Assembly (NCBI GenBank): GCA_054601695.1
Contig: BAAHQB010000017.1
Location: forward strand, 1,302,001-1,366,000
Length of the DNA: 64,000 nucleotides
Direction of reading: 5' to 3'
DNA from: Amorphochlora amoebiformis
Taxonomy: Eukaryota; Cercozoa; Chlorarachniophyceae
The notes beneath the pieces were generated by a model. That model did no database searches and had not been told where the DNA came from. It saw nothing but the letters and a program-made list of their open reading frames with translations. Position 1 is the first letter of the stretch, and each line of letters opens with the position of its first letter. The position numbers and the translations under genes are program-made. Shown here piece by piece: positions 1 through 63,599 of the stretch.

Positions 1-144
1 ATATATACATATTTATATTTATATATACATAATATATATATATATATATATATACATATACACATACATATACATACATACATATATATACACATACATA
101 CATATATGTATATACATACATACATACACATACGTATATATATT

Positions 145-175
<31 letters not shown>

Positions 176-197
176 ACATATATATACATTTACACAT

Positions 198-231
<34 letters not shown>

Positions 232-319
232 TGTATACATATGTATATATATATATGTGTGTACACACATGTAATTGTATATATATGTATATATCCATAT
301 ATATATATATATATATTTT

Positions 320-458
320 ATTACTTATCCGTATGAGTTTTACCCCAATAGGGAAACTTACACTTGTCTCAATATAGACATGTATACATACATACATACA
401 TACATACATACATAATATATATATATATATATATATATACATACATATATAAAAATAT

Positions 459-510
<52 letters not shown>

Positions 511-585
511 ATATATATTATATATACTATATATATATATTATATATGTATATACATACATCTATATTATATATATATATGTGTG

Positions 586-647
<62 letters not shown>

Positions 648-732
648 CGTCCATATGAGATTTACACGAGTAGGGATGCTTACACTTGTCTTAATATAGA
701 CATGTATACATACATACATAGATACATAAATG

Positions 733-779
<47 letters not shown>

Positions 780-941
780 TATTACTCGTGCATATGAGAT
801 TTACACGAGTAGGGATGCTTACACTTGTCTTAATATAGACATGTATACATGCATACACACACACACACACACACACAATATTTATTTATTTTATTTCTCA
901 TCCATATGAGATTTACACGAGTAGGGATGCTTACACTTGTC
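320..941 (-). pseudogene. Four partial copies of the last exon of gpA
   Basis: Minus-strand copies of the 3' half of the gpA terminal exon (encoding about [15 protein letters not shown] and stop) lie at 941-898, 829-784, 690-646 and 368-320. The three nearest are almost identical to the true exon at 1107-1028, and the farthest has diverged. Each is followed by a short shared tail (about TCTATATTAAG when read into the copy) and is separated from the next by (AT)n or (TATG)n. The 5' part of the exon (PLRYPLMSYE) is absent from all copies. Confidence 0.75.
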
Positions 942-983
942 TTAATATAGATATGTATACATACATACACACATACATGAATA

Positions 984-10318
<9,335 letters not shown>

Positions 10319-10967
10319 TATTTTTCGGGTTCTGGTGGAATTAAGGAGAGTGAGAAGGAAGGGGGGGGGGGGGGTAGTCAAAGGGCGGGGCGGGCGTCGT
10401 GATGGAACGCCATGACGAGATCTCTGTTTTTTGTCAGGAGAGATTACTGTCAGGAGAAGGATCCTTTTTTTACCGTATCAATTCATCATGTCACTTTGCA
10501 ATGTCACAGTTTCACCTTGGACCTCTAACCAGCATTTCTCCTTAAAAAGTCGGCAATGGCGGGCTCCGTTGGGCTGGGGATATCGGGTACTCATGCGGCC
10601 GAGGTGCGCATATTAACAGACGTTCAGAGTTGAGAATGGGGGAGAGGAATTGAGAGAGATGTGTGAGAGATATGCCTTGGTTTTTGGAAGGGGGGGAAAG
10701 GATTTCGAGTTTGCAGAGGCAGATATGCAGGACAGGGCTAGTGGAAGAAGTGATTTGCATTACCCTTCTTTGTACTGGTGCTAGGGCTTGCAAAATTGCG
10801 TTTCAAGCAGAAATTAGGCTATTCTTACTATTCGACAATATTTTTTTTTTTCCAAGAATGATTGCAGAAATACAACATCAGCAGAAATACAACATCAATA
10901 TTTATGTGGATGAAAAAATGTACATGCAAATTTGTTGTTTACATTTAGAATATATACATAGACATAC

Positions 10968-11029
<62 letters not shown>

Positions 11030-11684
11030 CTATATATAATCTAGATAATACAATTGTATTACACATGTATACACACTGTGTGACATACATACAATACATG
11101 TATTACATACACGCATACATACTTACACACATACACCGTGAGTGTCCCACGATCGTCCCAAACAGCAATTCTACCACCGTGGCAGTCCTTGGTTTCTAAC
11201 AGCCTTCTGATGGTCTTTTCCCGCGCATGCATCGAAGAAAATACGAGTCCGAAAGATCTTTCCTCCTGAGATCCTCATCGACTGGCTCCGTGATGCCGCG
11301 TAGACGTAGCTTCTGTGACAGCGCGTAGACGTAGCTTCCGTGTTGGCGCGTAGGTTTTCGCGATGGCGCGTAGGCTTCCGTAATCTGGCGCGTAGACGTA
11401 GCTTCCGTCATGGCGCGTAGACGTAGCTTCCGTCACGGTGGTGTCCTATAGACGCTAATATGAGGGTCTGACTTGAGGTCTCCTTGGCAATTATGACATG
11501 CTGAGATGAATCTACAGATTTGCTCATGAGCTTATTGTGTGTGCTGGCGTTGCAAGCCTTCTTCCTTGTCAAGCCTGCATGTACGAAGAAATCCACAGCG
11601 CCGTAGCTATGGAAATCATTGGCTGCGAAAGTTTCAGGGGCATTTTCTAGAATATGCATCAATTACTGCGGTTCGAGTATATTG

Positions 11685-11737
<53 letters not shown>

Positions 11738-12205
11738 AATATCTACTCACATATATATGTATAAATTACACATATATTATATGTACATATCATGGCACAT
11801 ATCTTTATACATACACATATTTTCTTCCCATTATGAATTACTTACGAAAATTGTAGTTATATAGAACACACCAACAAAAGCACATCAACACATCAACATT
11901 CATTCCCACCGCTCGGAACACTGCCTCACCGACTCTCGTCCCTATCTTGTCCAGGAATCGTATCACAACAATCTTTAAGAACCGCTTTCATCTCCATCGC
12001 AACCGCGGATGGGAGGTCCCTGCACGTCAAATGGAGTTGGAAAGAGTCACCTCACTTCACACACATCTGATATTCAGATTGAAAAAGAAGAAATAGATGG
12101 TAAATAATTGAATGCTTCCTTTTCTCGACTATTAGATGCTATTAACATTCATTAATATTTCCATAAAGCGATTATCAGAAGCTATATCCTAGATCCCGCT
12201 GAAAA
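10319..12205. other. Divergent intergenic region between gpA and gpB
   Basis: This 1.9 kb separates the two start codons and must hold both promoters. Next to gpA there is a G13 run (about 10363-10375) and GC boxes (GGGCGGGGCGGGC near 10383). The middle has unique sequence, an (AT)n tract near 10975-11022 and a 20-25 bp minisatellite near 11295-11440. Next to gpB there is 350 bp of unique sequence from 11850. I see no TATA box that can be told from the AT repeats. Confidence 0.6.
11295..11440. repeat. Minisatellite GCGCGTAGACGTAGCTTCCGT
   Basis: About six imperfect tandem units of 20 to 27 bases built from GGCGCGTAG and ACGTAGCTTCCGT. It is GC-rich against its surroundings and lies between the gpA and gpB starts. 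Confidence 0.8.
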
Positions 12206-23974
<11,769 letters not shown>

Positions 23975-24035
23975 AACGAAACATATCGAACATAGTTTTG
24001 ATTTTGCCGGCGAAAAACGGGCAGTGTCGGAATCC

Positions 24036-30955
<6,920 letters not shown>

Positions 30956-32734
30956 CGTCTACTTAAACTGCTACGAGCCGCTGGACATACTACGCGAGCG
31001 GGATACACACACACACACAAGATGATAGATACATCAGCAGAAACCAACCCACGGTTTCTCGACAAAACTGGTACCTAAAGTACAAGAGTTGTAGTTATTT
31101 TCCTAGTTTATGGTCAGCCGCGAGTGTTACACGTGTCTAGACACGTGTCGGGCGGATATTAGAGTCGGATGGACTCCCTAGCGATTGGACAGCCTAGAGA
31201 AGCGGGCCAAACCCTAGATTGTACCGATCGAAAGTAACATAAATTCTAGAAATTAATATTAAATATATAACATCTGATCATCCTAAGTTTCGAATCTGAT
31301 CATCTAGATCCTGTGTAGATCGATATATATATACTAGTATATCATACACATACCATTATGCACAGCTTTAAATGCAAAAGGTTGTACCAGACACCAACTA
31401 TACATATATATATATTTACTACAAGGGATATATATACTAGATATATATCTATCTATATATATATATATATATAAAAGGTTGTACTAGTTGTATAACTAGT
31501 ACTCACTGTCTACAGTAGTATATCTAGAGGATACATGCAATAAATAGATCTACCGTCAACTTCCGAGTGCGTACGTCATGAGACCCTTATACTCAAACAC
31601 ACATGCATGTACAATATTTATAGCTAGTAATACGTATGCGTAGGGCCATACTAGCCATACCGTCTAGACCGTACACGTACGTATTGGCGTATTCTAGTAT
31701 GTATTCATATAGCGTACGTACGTACGTACGTATGCAAGCAATTGTTAACATATTTATAGTCTCAAATTTGGTGTACGTGCGTACGTATACGTATGTTACG
31801 TACCGCGATTTACACACACTGTAGCTATATACATACGTACTTAGTAGACACTATCCATATATTATACTACAAGGGATATATATATATATATATATTGATA
31901 TCATAAATATTTTATATACACTGTAATACAGTATCAATATACTATAGGTTGCCATAGTATATAGTAGTATGTACCAGTATATACATGTATGTCTAAGTAT
32001 ATCATATCATAATATATATATCTAGTATATGTATCATATATATATTGTATCTTCGTATGATAATCTATCTAGTTGCAAGTCTCTAGTGTGGGTATTGAAA
32101 AAACATTCCGTGTCGAATTGTACACAAGGCATGCATGATAGACTTGTGTAATTAGTCTAACACATGTAAATCTATGCTTAGTATGACTCAGTATATAATC
32201 TTACGGTCACACATGTTCACTAGAGTAAGTGTGCATGTTGTGCATGAGAACTTGATACATGAATTATGAATTCACTGAGGCCAGACCAAGTGTCCAAAAC
32301 CACTGTCAGCCACGAAGGCAGGAATTATCAGTTTACATTTAGGTGTAAACGTAAACAATAATGACATTGTGATGTGTATACATGTTATAAAACTTATAAC
32401 ATATGTACGTAATAGTAAGCGTAGCATAGTAATCAGTCAAGAACAGCAGCGAGGTAGACGGGGGCACCACCTCCAACACGAGCGGCGTAACGTCCCTTCC
32501 TCAAGAAACGAGAGATACGCTCTTGTGTTTATTCTGCTCTTTGCGCCTGAGTGTGACTATCTCTGGGGTTATAGTCGGATATAAGGGCATTATTTATTCT
32601 AGTTATTGAAAGGCTCCCTACCGTAATGCATACATGATCGCATCCTAGCTATCGATTCTTACTATATATAGAGACATACATACTACTTTCTAGAAGAGCC
32701 AGGATATTTATCTAGAATCTCAGGATCGTGAGCT

Positions 32735-33145
32735 TACTCAGCTTAGCATCTAAGGCATTGGTATGCAGAAGAATCTAAGGATCATGAGCTTACTCAGCTT
32801 AGCATCTAGGGCATTGGTATGCATAATCGTAAGTCAGCTTAGCATCTAGGGCATTGTCGTAAGTCAGCTTAGCATCTAGGGCATTGGTATGCATAATCGT
32901 AAGTCAGCTTAGCATCTAGGGCATTGGTATGCATAATCGTAAGCCAGCTTAGCATCTAGGGCATTGGTATGCATAATCGTAAGTCAGCTTAGCATCTAGG
33001 GCATTGGTATGCATAATCGTAAGCCAGCTTAGCATCTAGGGCATTGGTATGCATAATCGTAAGTCAGCTTAGCATCTAGGGCATTGGTATGCATAATCGT
33101 AAGTCAGCTTAGCATCTAGGGCATTGGTATGCAGAATCTAAGGAT
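32735..33145. repeat. 39-bp minisatellite CAGCTTAGCATCTAGGGCAT
   Basis: About ten direct units (CAGCTTAGCATCTAGGGCAT then TGGTATGCATAATCGTAAG). The outer ones are variants and one is shortened. The repeats are contiguous with no spacers, so this is not a CRISPR array. Confidence 0.92.
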
Positions 33146-33267
33146 CATGAGGTAAATTTAGTCAGGGCGTTGGTATTGCAGCTGTAGAGGTATCTAAGTG
33201 ATACAGTTTACTATCACTTGATGGCTGTCATGGACTACTAGATCTAGACTACTACTAGCTACATGTA

Positions 33268-33306
<39 letters not shown>

Positions 33307-33397
33307 TATATGTTCATATACATATATACATATATATATATATAGTCTGTACTATAGCATATATATATAGTCTAGATATTATATATAATATATATAC

Positions 33398-33451
<54 letters not shown>

Positions 33452-33522
33452 CGGCACTCCACTGCCTGCTTCGCAGTACGTGTCGTTTCGATAATTAACG
33501 CTCCGCGTCGTATCAGCTTTAC

Positions 33523-33550
33523 CTTATTGTGATGAGATCATCACAATAAG
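33523..33550. other. Perfect 28-bp palindromic hairpin
   Basis: The 13-base arms CTTATTGTGATGA and TCATCACAATAAG are exact reverse complements around GA. It stands in a 130-base unique island bounded by (AT)n tracts. No neighbouring gene explains it. Confidence 0.85.
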
Positions 33551-33577
33551 CTATCGCTGATTACTATGCTACGCTTA

Positions 33578-33623
<46 letters not shown>

Positions 33624-33807
33624 TACACATATATATATATATATAGTGTACATGTGTGTATTACAGTACAGTCAAGTGAACAATGATGAAAGAAAAGAAG
33701 GTCCAAAAGAGTAATAGAAACTACTACTGACTCAAAAGAGTAATAGAAACTACTGCTATGCAGGTCAACAACTCGCCATGTAACATGCTACATACAATAA
33801 TACTACA

Positions 33808-34551
33808 TTGCTCTCGATCTGTGTCATTATTTCGGTAAAAAAAAAAAAACCGGTCAATATCTCTGTCATTTCAAAACGGCCAAGACTTGCATTAATACAA
33901 TATCACAATACACACGTGCTATTTGCATGCTATGCAACTGAAGACCTGCTTCCGTACACTAGCTATATCCCTGAGGCTCACAGCACAAGCGATTCTACTC
34001 GTGACGCGATACAAGTGATACAACACACGTGTGCTTGTATCTCCCTCTCTCATCTCTCTCCGTCCTTCTCTCCCTCCCCTCTATCTCATATCTCTTCTTT
34101 GCTCTCGACATTGTCGCTCTCTAGTACTCTCTATCACTCAATGGCTCTCATTGCATCGCCTCCGAGAAAAGGCTTGATAGCCGAAAAGATAAGAAATGTC
34201 GCATCGACTCCATAGCCGACTTATTAGTTGACGTGACAACGTGTGAGGTCACACAGATTCTGATGGGATTGACGACATGTGAATTGTTTATTGCCAGAAA
34301 TCGGCGGCCTGATGGCAGAGATGGGTTGGTTGATGCGGTTGGACGTGATCGACGCCTGGCCCGTGCTATCGAAGGCGTTTGAATGTTTTACGGAATATGA
34401 ACCCAGACGTAGTTACCCTACTACGCCCCTTGGTGCAACTTTCTGGCGATTTATCGATGATTCCTTAGCCCCAGACGACGACACCGGGGATGATTTTAAG
34501 CTTCACGACGGGCTCCGAGGCCCGGGCGTGAGGGGGTTATTCGTGCGCTAG
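33808..34551 (+). CDS. Two open frames of unknown nature (doubtful)
   Basis: Frame 33808-34215 includes PRLALIQYHNTHVLFACYAT and then falls into a CTCTCT-rich stretch. Frame 34279-34551 includes MAEMGWLMRLDVIDAW, TPLGATFWRFIDDSLAPDDD and ends before TAG at 34549. The amino-acid mix looks protein-like, and a CAG acceptor precedes the second at 34294-34297. No family is recognised, and no clean join between the two was found. Confidence 0.3.
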
Positions 34552-35097
34552 CAGAAATATAACGAAACAGTATGTAGATTATGGGTCTTGAGGGATACCC
34601 GAGGTACCTCGGGGAACAGTAGTAACAAATATACTTCATACACCGAGGGCGGCAACTCGATAGTCTGGAAGAGACATTTTTTTCCAGGTTTTTGGGATGT
34701 CCCGGGGCGATTTTTTCATGTTTTCTTCAAATTTTGCGGTCACAGCATAGTAGAAAGCCTGGAAGACATTTCTTAATAATTTGTATTTTTGTTTATTGAA
34801 TTGGGGGAGCCGCCATTTTTTGAGGGGAAATCGCCCGACGGTGGCAGTTTCAAGTTATTTCACGGACCTATGTCACCGTTCGGAGCAAATAATAAAATAA
34901 AAAATCGGCTTCGGAACCTAGGACTAATTCCTAGTTGTAGATTACGAATGCAAGCTCAGTTTGCTTCAACTCGTTGTAGTTTTTGAGTCATAGTTTCTCC
35001 GCAACAATGTTAACGTCACAGATATTCATTTATTCTGCGTTGCTTAAATGATTATGATGAGTCATCTAGAATACAAAGTATATTTTTTATATATATG

Positions 35098-35180
<83 letters not shown>

Positions 35181-35230
35181 CTATGGTCCTTTGGTTGAAA
35201 CTTGTATGATTCTGATGAATTCGGCTACTA

Positions 35231-35271
<41 letters not shown>

Positions 35272-35580
35272 CTTGTATGATTGTAATGAATCATCTAGAT
35301 AGCTAGCTTTAGCCTTTGTATGGATCATCACATATGTGTACCGTGATTAGTAGAGTCGAGTATATTCATTTATTATTCTGATCGAATTTAAGTCACAATG
35401 TACGATGGAAACAGAACGATGGTCTTGCAGTGTTTTCATTCTCTCTCAGCAAAGTAAACTAGCGTCATCATGCTACACACAAACTGTAATATTAGATTCT
35501 GGTATACGTATGATCTTGATTATGAGTCTCAGAATCAATGTATGCATAATATACTGTTCGCTGTGTTATATTTGTGTTAC

Positions 35581-35612
<32 letters not shown>

Positions 35613-35707
35613 ATATATATATATATAATACTATATCATGATAAATATTAATATTATATATAAATATATATAAATATATATATATATTTATATATATATA
35701 TACGTAT

Positions 35708-35755
<48 letters not shown>

Positions 35756-36173
35756 ATATGTACATATACACTTGTAAACGTGATGACCGCCAATGTAAGT
35801 GATAAAGGAACAGGTTTTGGGCACAACTCATAACTCCAAAGCTTAAGTATGGAGAGAAGCCAGCATTCGATTGGCCATCAAAGAGAAGACCACAGGACGA
35901 AAACCGATCCAAGTCTCGAACCGACAAGAAGTGCAAAACATGATGTAGTCTAATCCACGCCTCGCGCAAATTTCGAGTTCTCGCTGAGTCGACGCTGACG
36001 TGAGTCGTACGAGGAGATAAAAAGTCTCTCTTAAGAGACTCTAATTAAAGAGTCTAAGATACCAAGGGTACTATTAAGGCAATTTAGCAAAAATTAATTT
36101 GACCCTAAGCCTCCTGACAAAATACGGGTTGAGACTTGAGAGACATGGCCGGCGGTCTCCGTGGCCGCTAGGC
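34552..36173. other. Upstream region of ofu
   Basis: Unique sequence to 35070, (AT)n with two islands to 35780, then 390 bases of unique sequence up to the ofu start. A partial palindrome, AGTCTCTCTTAAGAGACT, is near 36024. Frames at 34588 and 34789 are open for about 60 codons but show no family likeness. Confidence 0.5.
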
Positions 36174-37511
36174 ATGCGTCAAGCCCGATGGAAGCGTCCT
36201 GAGAAGATTTTGAACCTCAAATTGCAAAAATACATATTGAGGAGAGGCCGCATTCAGTTGAGGAGGGGTCGCATTCAGATGGAAATGCTCACGAGACACC
36301 GTCGGATTGTTCGAATTGGCTTGCTACTTCTTCTGGGAGTCACCGTAGGGTTTACCGTTCTTAACATCTACGTTTCGATGAAAAATACGGTACTCCTCGT
36401 TTGAATTTCAAGCTGTGGTATGAATTTCACCGCATTTCTTTTCCCCTCTAAGCTCCTCGGCTAATGAAAAGAACCAACTTTGTAGGCAACCAGCAAATTG
36501 CATCTTCCGCCCGTCGCGTGCAAGACAAATGTATACAGCAAGAACTTCTTGGAGGGAGGCGTGACGAATGTTTTCATGAGGACCTTCACCATGGCGGCCG
36601 AGTCAACCTCTACGGGCAAGATCCTTCTCCTTCCCCACATCCGTGAGACGCCATGTCTCGTCGCGAGAGGCAAGCTTGAGATAGACCCCTAAATTTCTTA
36701 GAGTCTCCTTGGTCCACGCTTTGGTTTGGACGAAACATAGGGTTTGGACAAGGGTCACAGCTTAGGATGGTTTTCCTGTTGTGACGGTACATGTTTATTT
36801 AGGAAAAGGCCAGAACGAGTCCAGGTGGATTGCTATCTCGGAGGTATGCTACCGCTGTGCACACACGTACATACGACTTAGAACTGTACGATGATGTATA
36901 TTGTTTGTGTCATGAAGCATATCGAGGTTTATATCCCTTGAGAGCTTGTTTCCTGGCCGTGCAAACATACACATACATACAGCCGTGTATACATGTACAT
37001 GGGGCTTATGAATTCATGCTAAGATCAACATTTGAGCTTTTGACAATTCAAATCTTGCTCTCTGACTGTGTAAAGATATTGAACCCGGTTGTATCCTTGC
37101 GGGTTTGCGGTTTGCGGAACCTGCTTGCCACACATAAGAGGTTCGAGATACATAAGACCATAGGTCCCGGCCGTGAGAACATGCATGATTCACTTTTTTG
37201 CTCAGAAGTTCACAACTATGAGCTTACACACTGAGGTTTTAGACCGGTTGTTCCGGTCAAAACAATATGCATGTAAGAGTTCGTGACTCGTGGTAAACGA
37301 CATACAGGTCCATATGTATGGAGAGCTGATTCCGGCCTTCGTGACTTGTACATGGGGGTTAGTCACCCTCAGAAGTATGGTTTTTTAGAGTGTGAACACG
37401 TGTGTACGGGTTTGCTTCCATTGGTCGAGGCGGATCTGCCACGTGTACAGTAGATATCTGTATATATATATATATATATATATGTGTATATATATATGTA
37501 TATGGAAATTC

Positions 37512-37547
<36 letters not shown>

Positions 37548-37685
37548 CTAAGTGTCGAGTCAAACTGCTCACTGTCAAGGGATATATATATACATATGTA
37601 TATACATATTATATATACACATATGTATATATATATTCATATAAATATACACATACATATGCATGTAATATACACACATATTGAT

Positions 37686-37721
<36 letters not shown>

Positions 37722-38395
37722 ACGTTTCCATGATATCTCTCAGCTTCTAAACGTCGAGACGTACTGTTCAGTGTTAGAGGAGATGGGAGCATGTGTGGAC
37801 TGCAATCTGGCTCCTCTTATCCATGTCGCTAGCAGCATCACAGGACACGTGCCCGGACACGTGGCTGGACACGTGGCTGAAGGGTCTACATCGGTTCGTG
37901 AGGGAGGAGAGTACGGAGTAATTCGGGATAGGTAATAATGTGCCAAGATGTAAGACTGTATGTGATAGTATGTGGCTAGTGTATATATTCACAAAATTAT
38001 GCGTATGTATGTGTAGAATGTATATATATTGTAAGTACATAATACATGAAATATGTATTTTTACACATATATGTTTATATATATATATGTATATGTGTGA
38101 CACATTTACACATACACACATACACATACATATATATACACATGCCCACAGCTCCCAACATCTCAGAAAATATCCCACTCATACCAAACCATGCCGTACC
38201 AGAATAGACGATACGAAATGTCCTTCTGTTCCCTCCGATACGGTTCCTCACACGACCACAGACTACAACGGAACCCAAATACTCGTCGGCAACCGCCCTC
38301 TTGCGCCGTCCGAGGCTCAACTCAACCATCTTCGACTCTCTGATTACTATCCTCTCGCGGTATATATTTCACACCTGTGTGTTACATACGTATAT

Positions 38396-38449
<54 letters not shown>

Positions 38450-38584
38450 GTATATACATACATATATGTACATATGGGTAAGTGCATGCATACATATTTA
38501 AATAAATACAGATTTACACACACAATACATACACATATATACACATATATATATTTATGTATGCCCAGATATATATATATATAT

Positions 38585-38632
<48 letters not shown>

Positions 38633-38824
38633 ATGTATGTATATAATATACACATATAATATATATTACATATACATCTATAAATACATATATATATATA
38701 TATATATAGTACACTCATAATGTTCTTATGAATGTATAAATATACATATAATATGCAAAAATATGTAAATATTTAAATATATATACATACATGTTATATA
38801 TATATATATATATATATTCACTTA

Positions 38825-38855
<31 letters not shown>

Positions 38856-39109
38856 TATACATGTACAAATTTATTATCTAAATATGTATTTATTATCTAA
38901 ATAGGTATATAATAATCAAAAATATGTATAAGCATCGAAATAAGCATATGTCCACTTTAACACATGATACATAATCTTAGGCAAAGTTGAAACCAAGCTC
39001 CCATATCGAAGAAATAATTCGAACGCTAATGGAAAAATGGGCTGATACGTTTTTTATCGCCGTGCATATGAGAGTCGAGGTTGATTGGAAACATGTGCAA
39101 GGGGGTAAG

Positions 39110-39164
<55 letters not shown>

Positions 39165-39176
39165 ATATAGTATTTA

Positions 39177-39216
<40 letters not shown>

Positions 39217-39401
39217 AATGTATATGTACATGTGTGAAAATAAGCTTATATATACTATGTACATATACATATATATGTATATATGTATATATATACATAT
39301 ATATATATATATACAATACATATATATATATACATATATATGAATGTATGTAAAAATACGGTATGATGTTTCCAACATGGTAGTCGTGTCCTGTGAGACT
39401 A

Positions 39402-39463
<62 letters not shown>

Positions 39464-39618
39464 GTATATACACATATAGATGCATACATATATATATATA
39501 TATATACATATATATAATATACACATAATATATATATATATATCTATATATATATATATATATAAATATATATATTTAGATATGTATGTAATGAAGTCCT
39601 GCGAGAGTAATGTATATA

Positions 39619-39700
<82 letters not shown>

Positions 39701-41480
39701 GTATATATATATATATATATATATATACAATATATATATATATATATATATAATATATATATACATACAACCTTACAAGCACATTCACGTAGATACGCTT
39801 ATGCACGTTCATGCATATATAAACATATACATATATACATATATACGTAAATCTATATGGGTAATAACAAATATCCATAACATCTATGTTTACATACATC
39901 CAAATACATATTCAGGAAGGTGTTACATTGCACCCGAATTAATAGTGAAAGCAATATCAGAGAGTGATATATTTCGAACATTGAAGGAGCGGCATGGAGT
40001 TCTAAGCATATTCGTGGCTTCAGGAGATCCCCGACTAGCCCGAGAGGCTTGGAAAACTGTAACAAATATACTCTATATCAATATCTGTATATATACGATA
40101 TCTATCTATTTATATATAATATATATATATATATACGTATATAATATATATATGTATGTATATGTATGTATATACTCAGAATGTGGATGCAAATGCAATA
40201 TCTTATTTATCATCTATAAATATTTACAAGTACTTCTATTAAATACATATTCATAGACAATATATATATATATATATATATTTATTGTATATATGTGTAT
40301 GCATGTATAGATATGTGTATTAATCCTAAATATATCTACACACCAGATTCAAGGAGTTCATCTGTTCGACACCGAAAAAGAGACCTTTGGCCTAAATTGG
40401 CAGCAGAAATCCCTAGTAAGCTTTACCTTAAGGGTTGCGAGTACACTTAGGTTTAGCTTCAGGGTTACGCTTACGGTAAAGGTTATGATTAGAGGTTTAC
40501 GGATACATTTTTAGAGGGCTACAGTTTCGAGATGGGAGTTATCGGTGGGATTAAGGTTAAAACTGGAAATCGTACGACTATTAATAACTGAAACGCTTAC
40601 AGGAAGGGGTTTGGACGTTTTAATTAGGGTTAAGAATAGTGTTAGCCGAACCATGAGCGTAAGTGTAATCACAGTCTTTAACTCTAGCTCTAACATGTGC
40701 TCTAGTCGTCAGATGAACATGTGCTTGTTATTCTACCGGTGAAAACCTTCACATGAAAGAGTTTGGGTTAGACCTTCGGTTATGCCTAGGGTTGGTGTTA
40801 GAAACATAAATTACGTGGATGCATCGATTACGTAGATACATCGATTACGTAGATGCATCGATTACGTATATACATCGATTACTACTAGGCGAGTGTAGAT
40901 TTACTTTAGAGGTAGTGCTATATAGCTATGATTATAATTTTTACGGCTATTGTCACGGTAGAGTATGGTTACGGTTACAATTAGGGTTAAGGGTTTCGGT
41001 TACTAATAGAAGTAGGGGTATGTTTTGCGATAACAAACGGGTCTCCGTTACGACTATTCTTAGCTTAGATTAGAGATTGGTTTATGGAATATATGATTAG
41101 GACTAGATTTAAGTTTAGAATTAGAGTAATTAGAGTCATGCTTAGGGCAAGGGTTTGAAATATTATTACGTTCAAGGTTAATGTAAAGGTTAGACTTGAA
41201 GTCCTGTGATTTCGAAAATCAAGTGCATTTGAAACTCACTCTCACCTCTAAGTCTATCCCAGAAATATACAAATCGAAATAAAAAAACCATCACCCTAAC
41301 TCCCATCGTAACCTCTAATAGTAAGCATAACCCTAACACTTTTAGGTCGATCAGGAGATTTGCAGGAGATCTCCGATGTTCGTAGGAGCTCATATTAAGT
41401 CATCATTTTCTCAGTTGTTACACTACATGAGGTCTATCGATGGAAAGTTAGAGTCAACTTTCGGATACACCAAGGTATAA
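36174..41480 (+). CDS. ofu: GDP-fucose O-fucosyltransferase-like type II membrane protein
   Basis: Exons: 36174-36389, 36486-36659 (end uncertain), 36814-36843, 37744-37931, 38152-38359, 38981-39104, 39916-40058, 40347-40415, 41346-41474. All joins are in phase except that the second exon has no strong donor; GTCGCG at 36660 keeps phase and a GC donor at 36670 does not. If the final donor-like GTATAA is not used, the frame stops at 41480. Exon 1 is very basic, then has a signal anchor ([20 protein letters not shown]). Exon 2 carries [20 protein letters not shown] followed by KILLLP, like the GG..N...A...LVLP start of this family. Exon 6 has [15 protein letters not shown], matching the catalytic HxRxExDW motif. 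The C-terminal exon [20 protein letters not shown] matches the family's acceptor-end motif. Expected role: Golgi or ER transfer of fucose to protein or glycan; the substrate is unknown. Confidence 0.85.
40405..41190 (-). repeat. Degenerate TTAGGG-like repeat in last ofu intron
   Basis: GTTAGGGTTA-derived words (GGTTAAGGTTA, AGGGTTACG, TTAGGGTTAAGG) over some 700 bases, in the opposite orientation to those at 13600 and 16300. It contains a 17-bp tandem (ATTACGTAGATGCATCG), four units at 40808-40880. Confidence 0.75.
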
Positions 41481-41602
41481 TATGTACGCTAAATGAATAT
41501 ATATTATATATATATACACACATATAATCTATATGTATATACATATGTAGAAATGAGTATATATACAATACATTAATATTTATGCGTATATACACATCTT
41601 TG

Positions 41603-41707
<105 letters not shown>

Positions 41708-42105
41708 TGTACGTTTGTGTATGTGTGTGTGTGTTTGTGCGTGTTTTTTTGTTTGTGAAAGCATATATTCATGTAATATACTTTGTGTATGTACTTGTAC
41801 AGCACAATAAAAGTATGTAAAAGTACACACACAATAAAAGTATGTAAAAGTATATGAATATATGTATACATACATATAAATATATCCGTATATATATATA
41901 TATATATATACATGCGTACATATATTTATATATATACATATATATATATATATATGAATATATATATATATACATATATGCATAATATATATATATATAT
42001 AAATAATATATATGTATATCTATATATAAATATTTATATATTCTTATATATATATATATATAATACATATAAACATATACATTACATGTCTAATCATGCA
42101 ATTTG

Positions 42106-42166
<61 letters not shown>

Positions 42167-42238
42167 ACATATACGAATACATTATGTCCAAATATACGCA
42201 CACGTGAATATGTAGTCCCTGGACTCTAATTTGCATAC

Positions 42239-42282
<44 letters not shown>

Positions 42283-42297
42283 ACATATACGAATACA

Positions 42298-63598
<21,301 letters not shown>

Positions 63599-63599
63599 C

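Larger units (their letters stand above)
30956..33800. other. Intergenic block, no gene recognised
   Basis: The composition differs from the (AT)n introns: mixed sequence rich in CTAG, TCTAGA and ACGTACGT words (31690-31800), broken by short (AT)n. All frames contain frequent stops, and the longest open frames near 31593-31824 and 32369-32584 show no family likeness. It contains the 39-bp minisatellite and the 28-bp palindrome listed separately. Confidence 0.6.

Noticed and set aside
106-699. Many overlapping frames of 60-160 codons rich in Ile, Tyr, His and Thr
   Set aside because: They are translations of (AT)n, (TATG)n and (CA)n on both strands; the same holds throughout the window.
32735-33145. 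CRISPR-like repeat
   Set aside because: Contiguous direct repeats without spacers, in a spliced eukaryotic genome.
36830-37234. 134-codon frame in the ofu region
   Set aside because: Overlaps the small exon 36814-36843 in another frame and shows no family pattern; ofu phases close without it.
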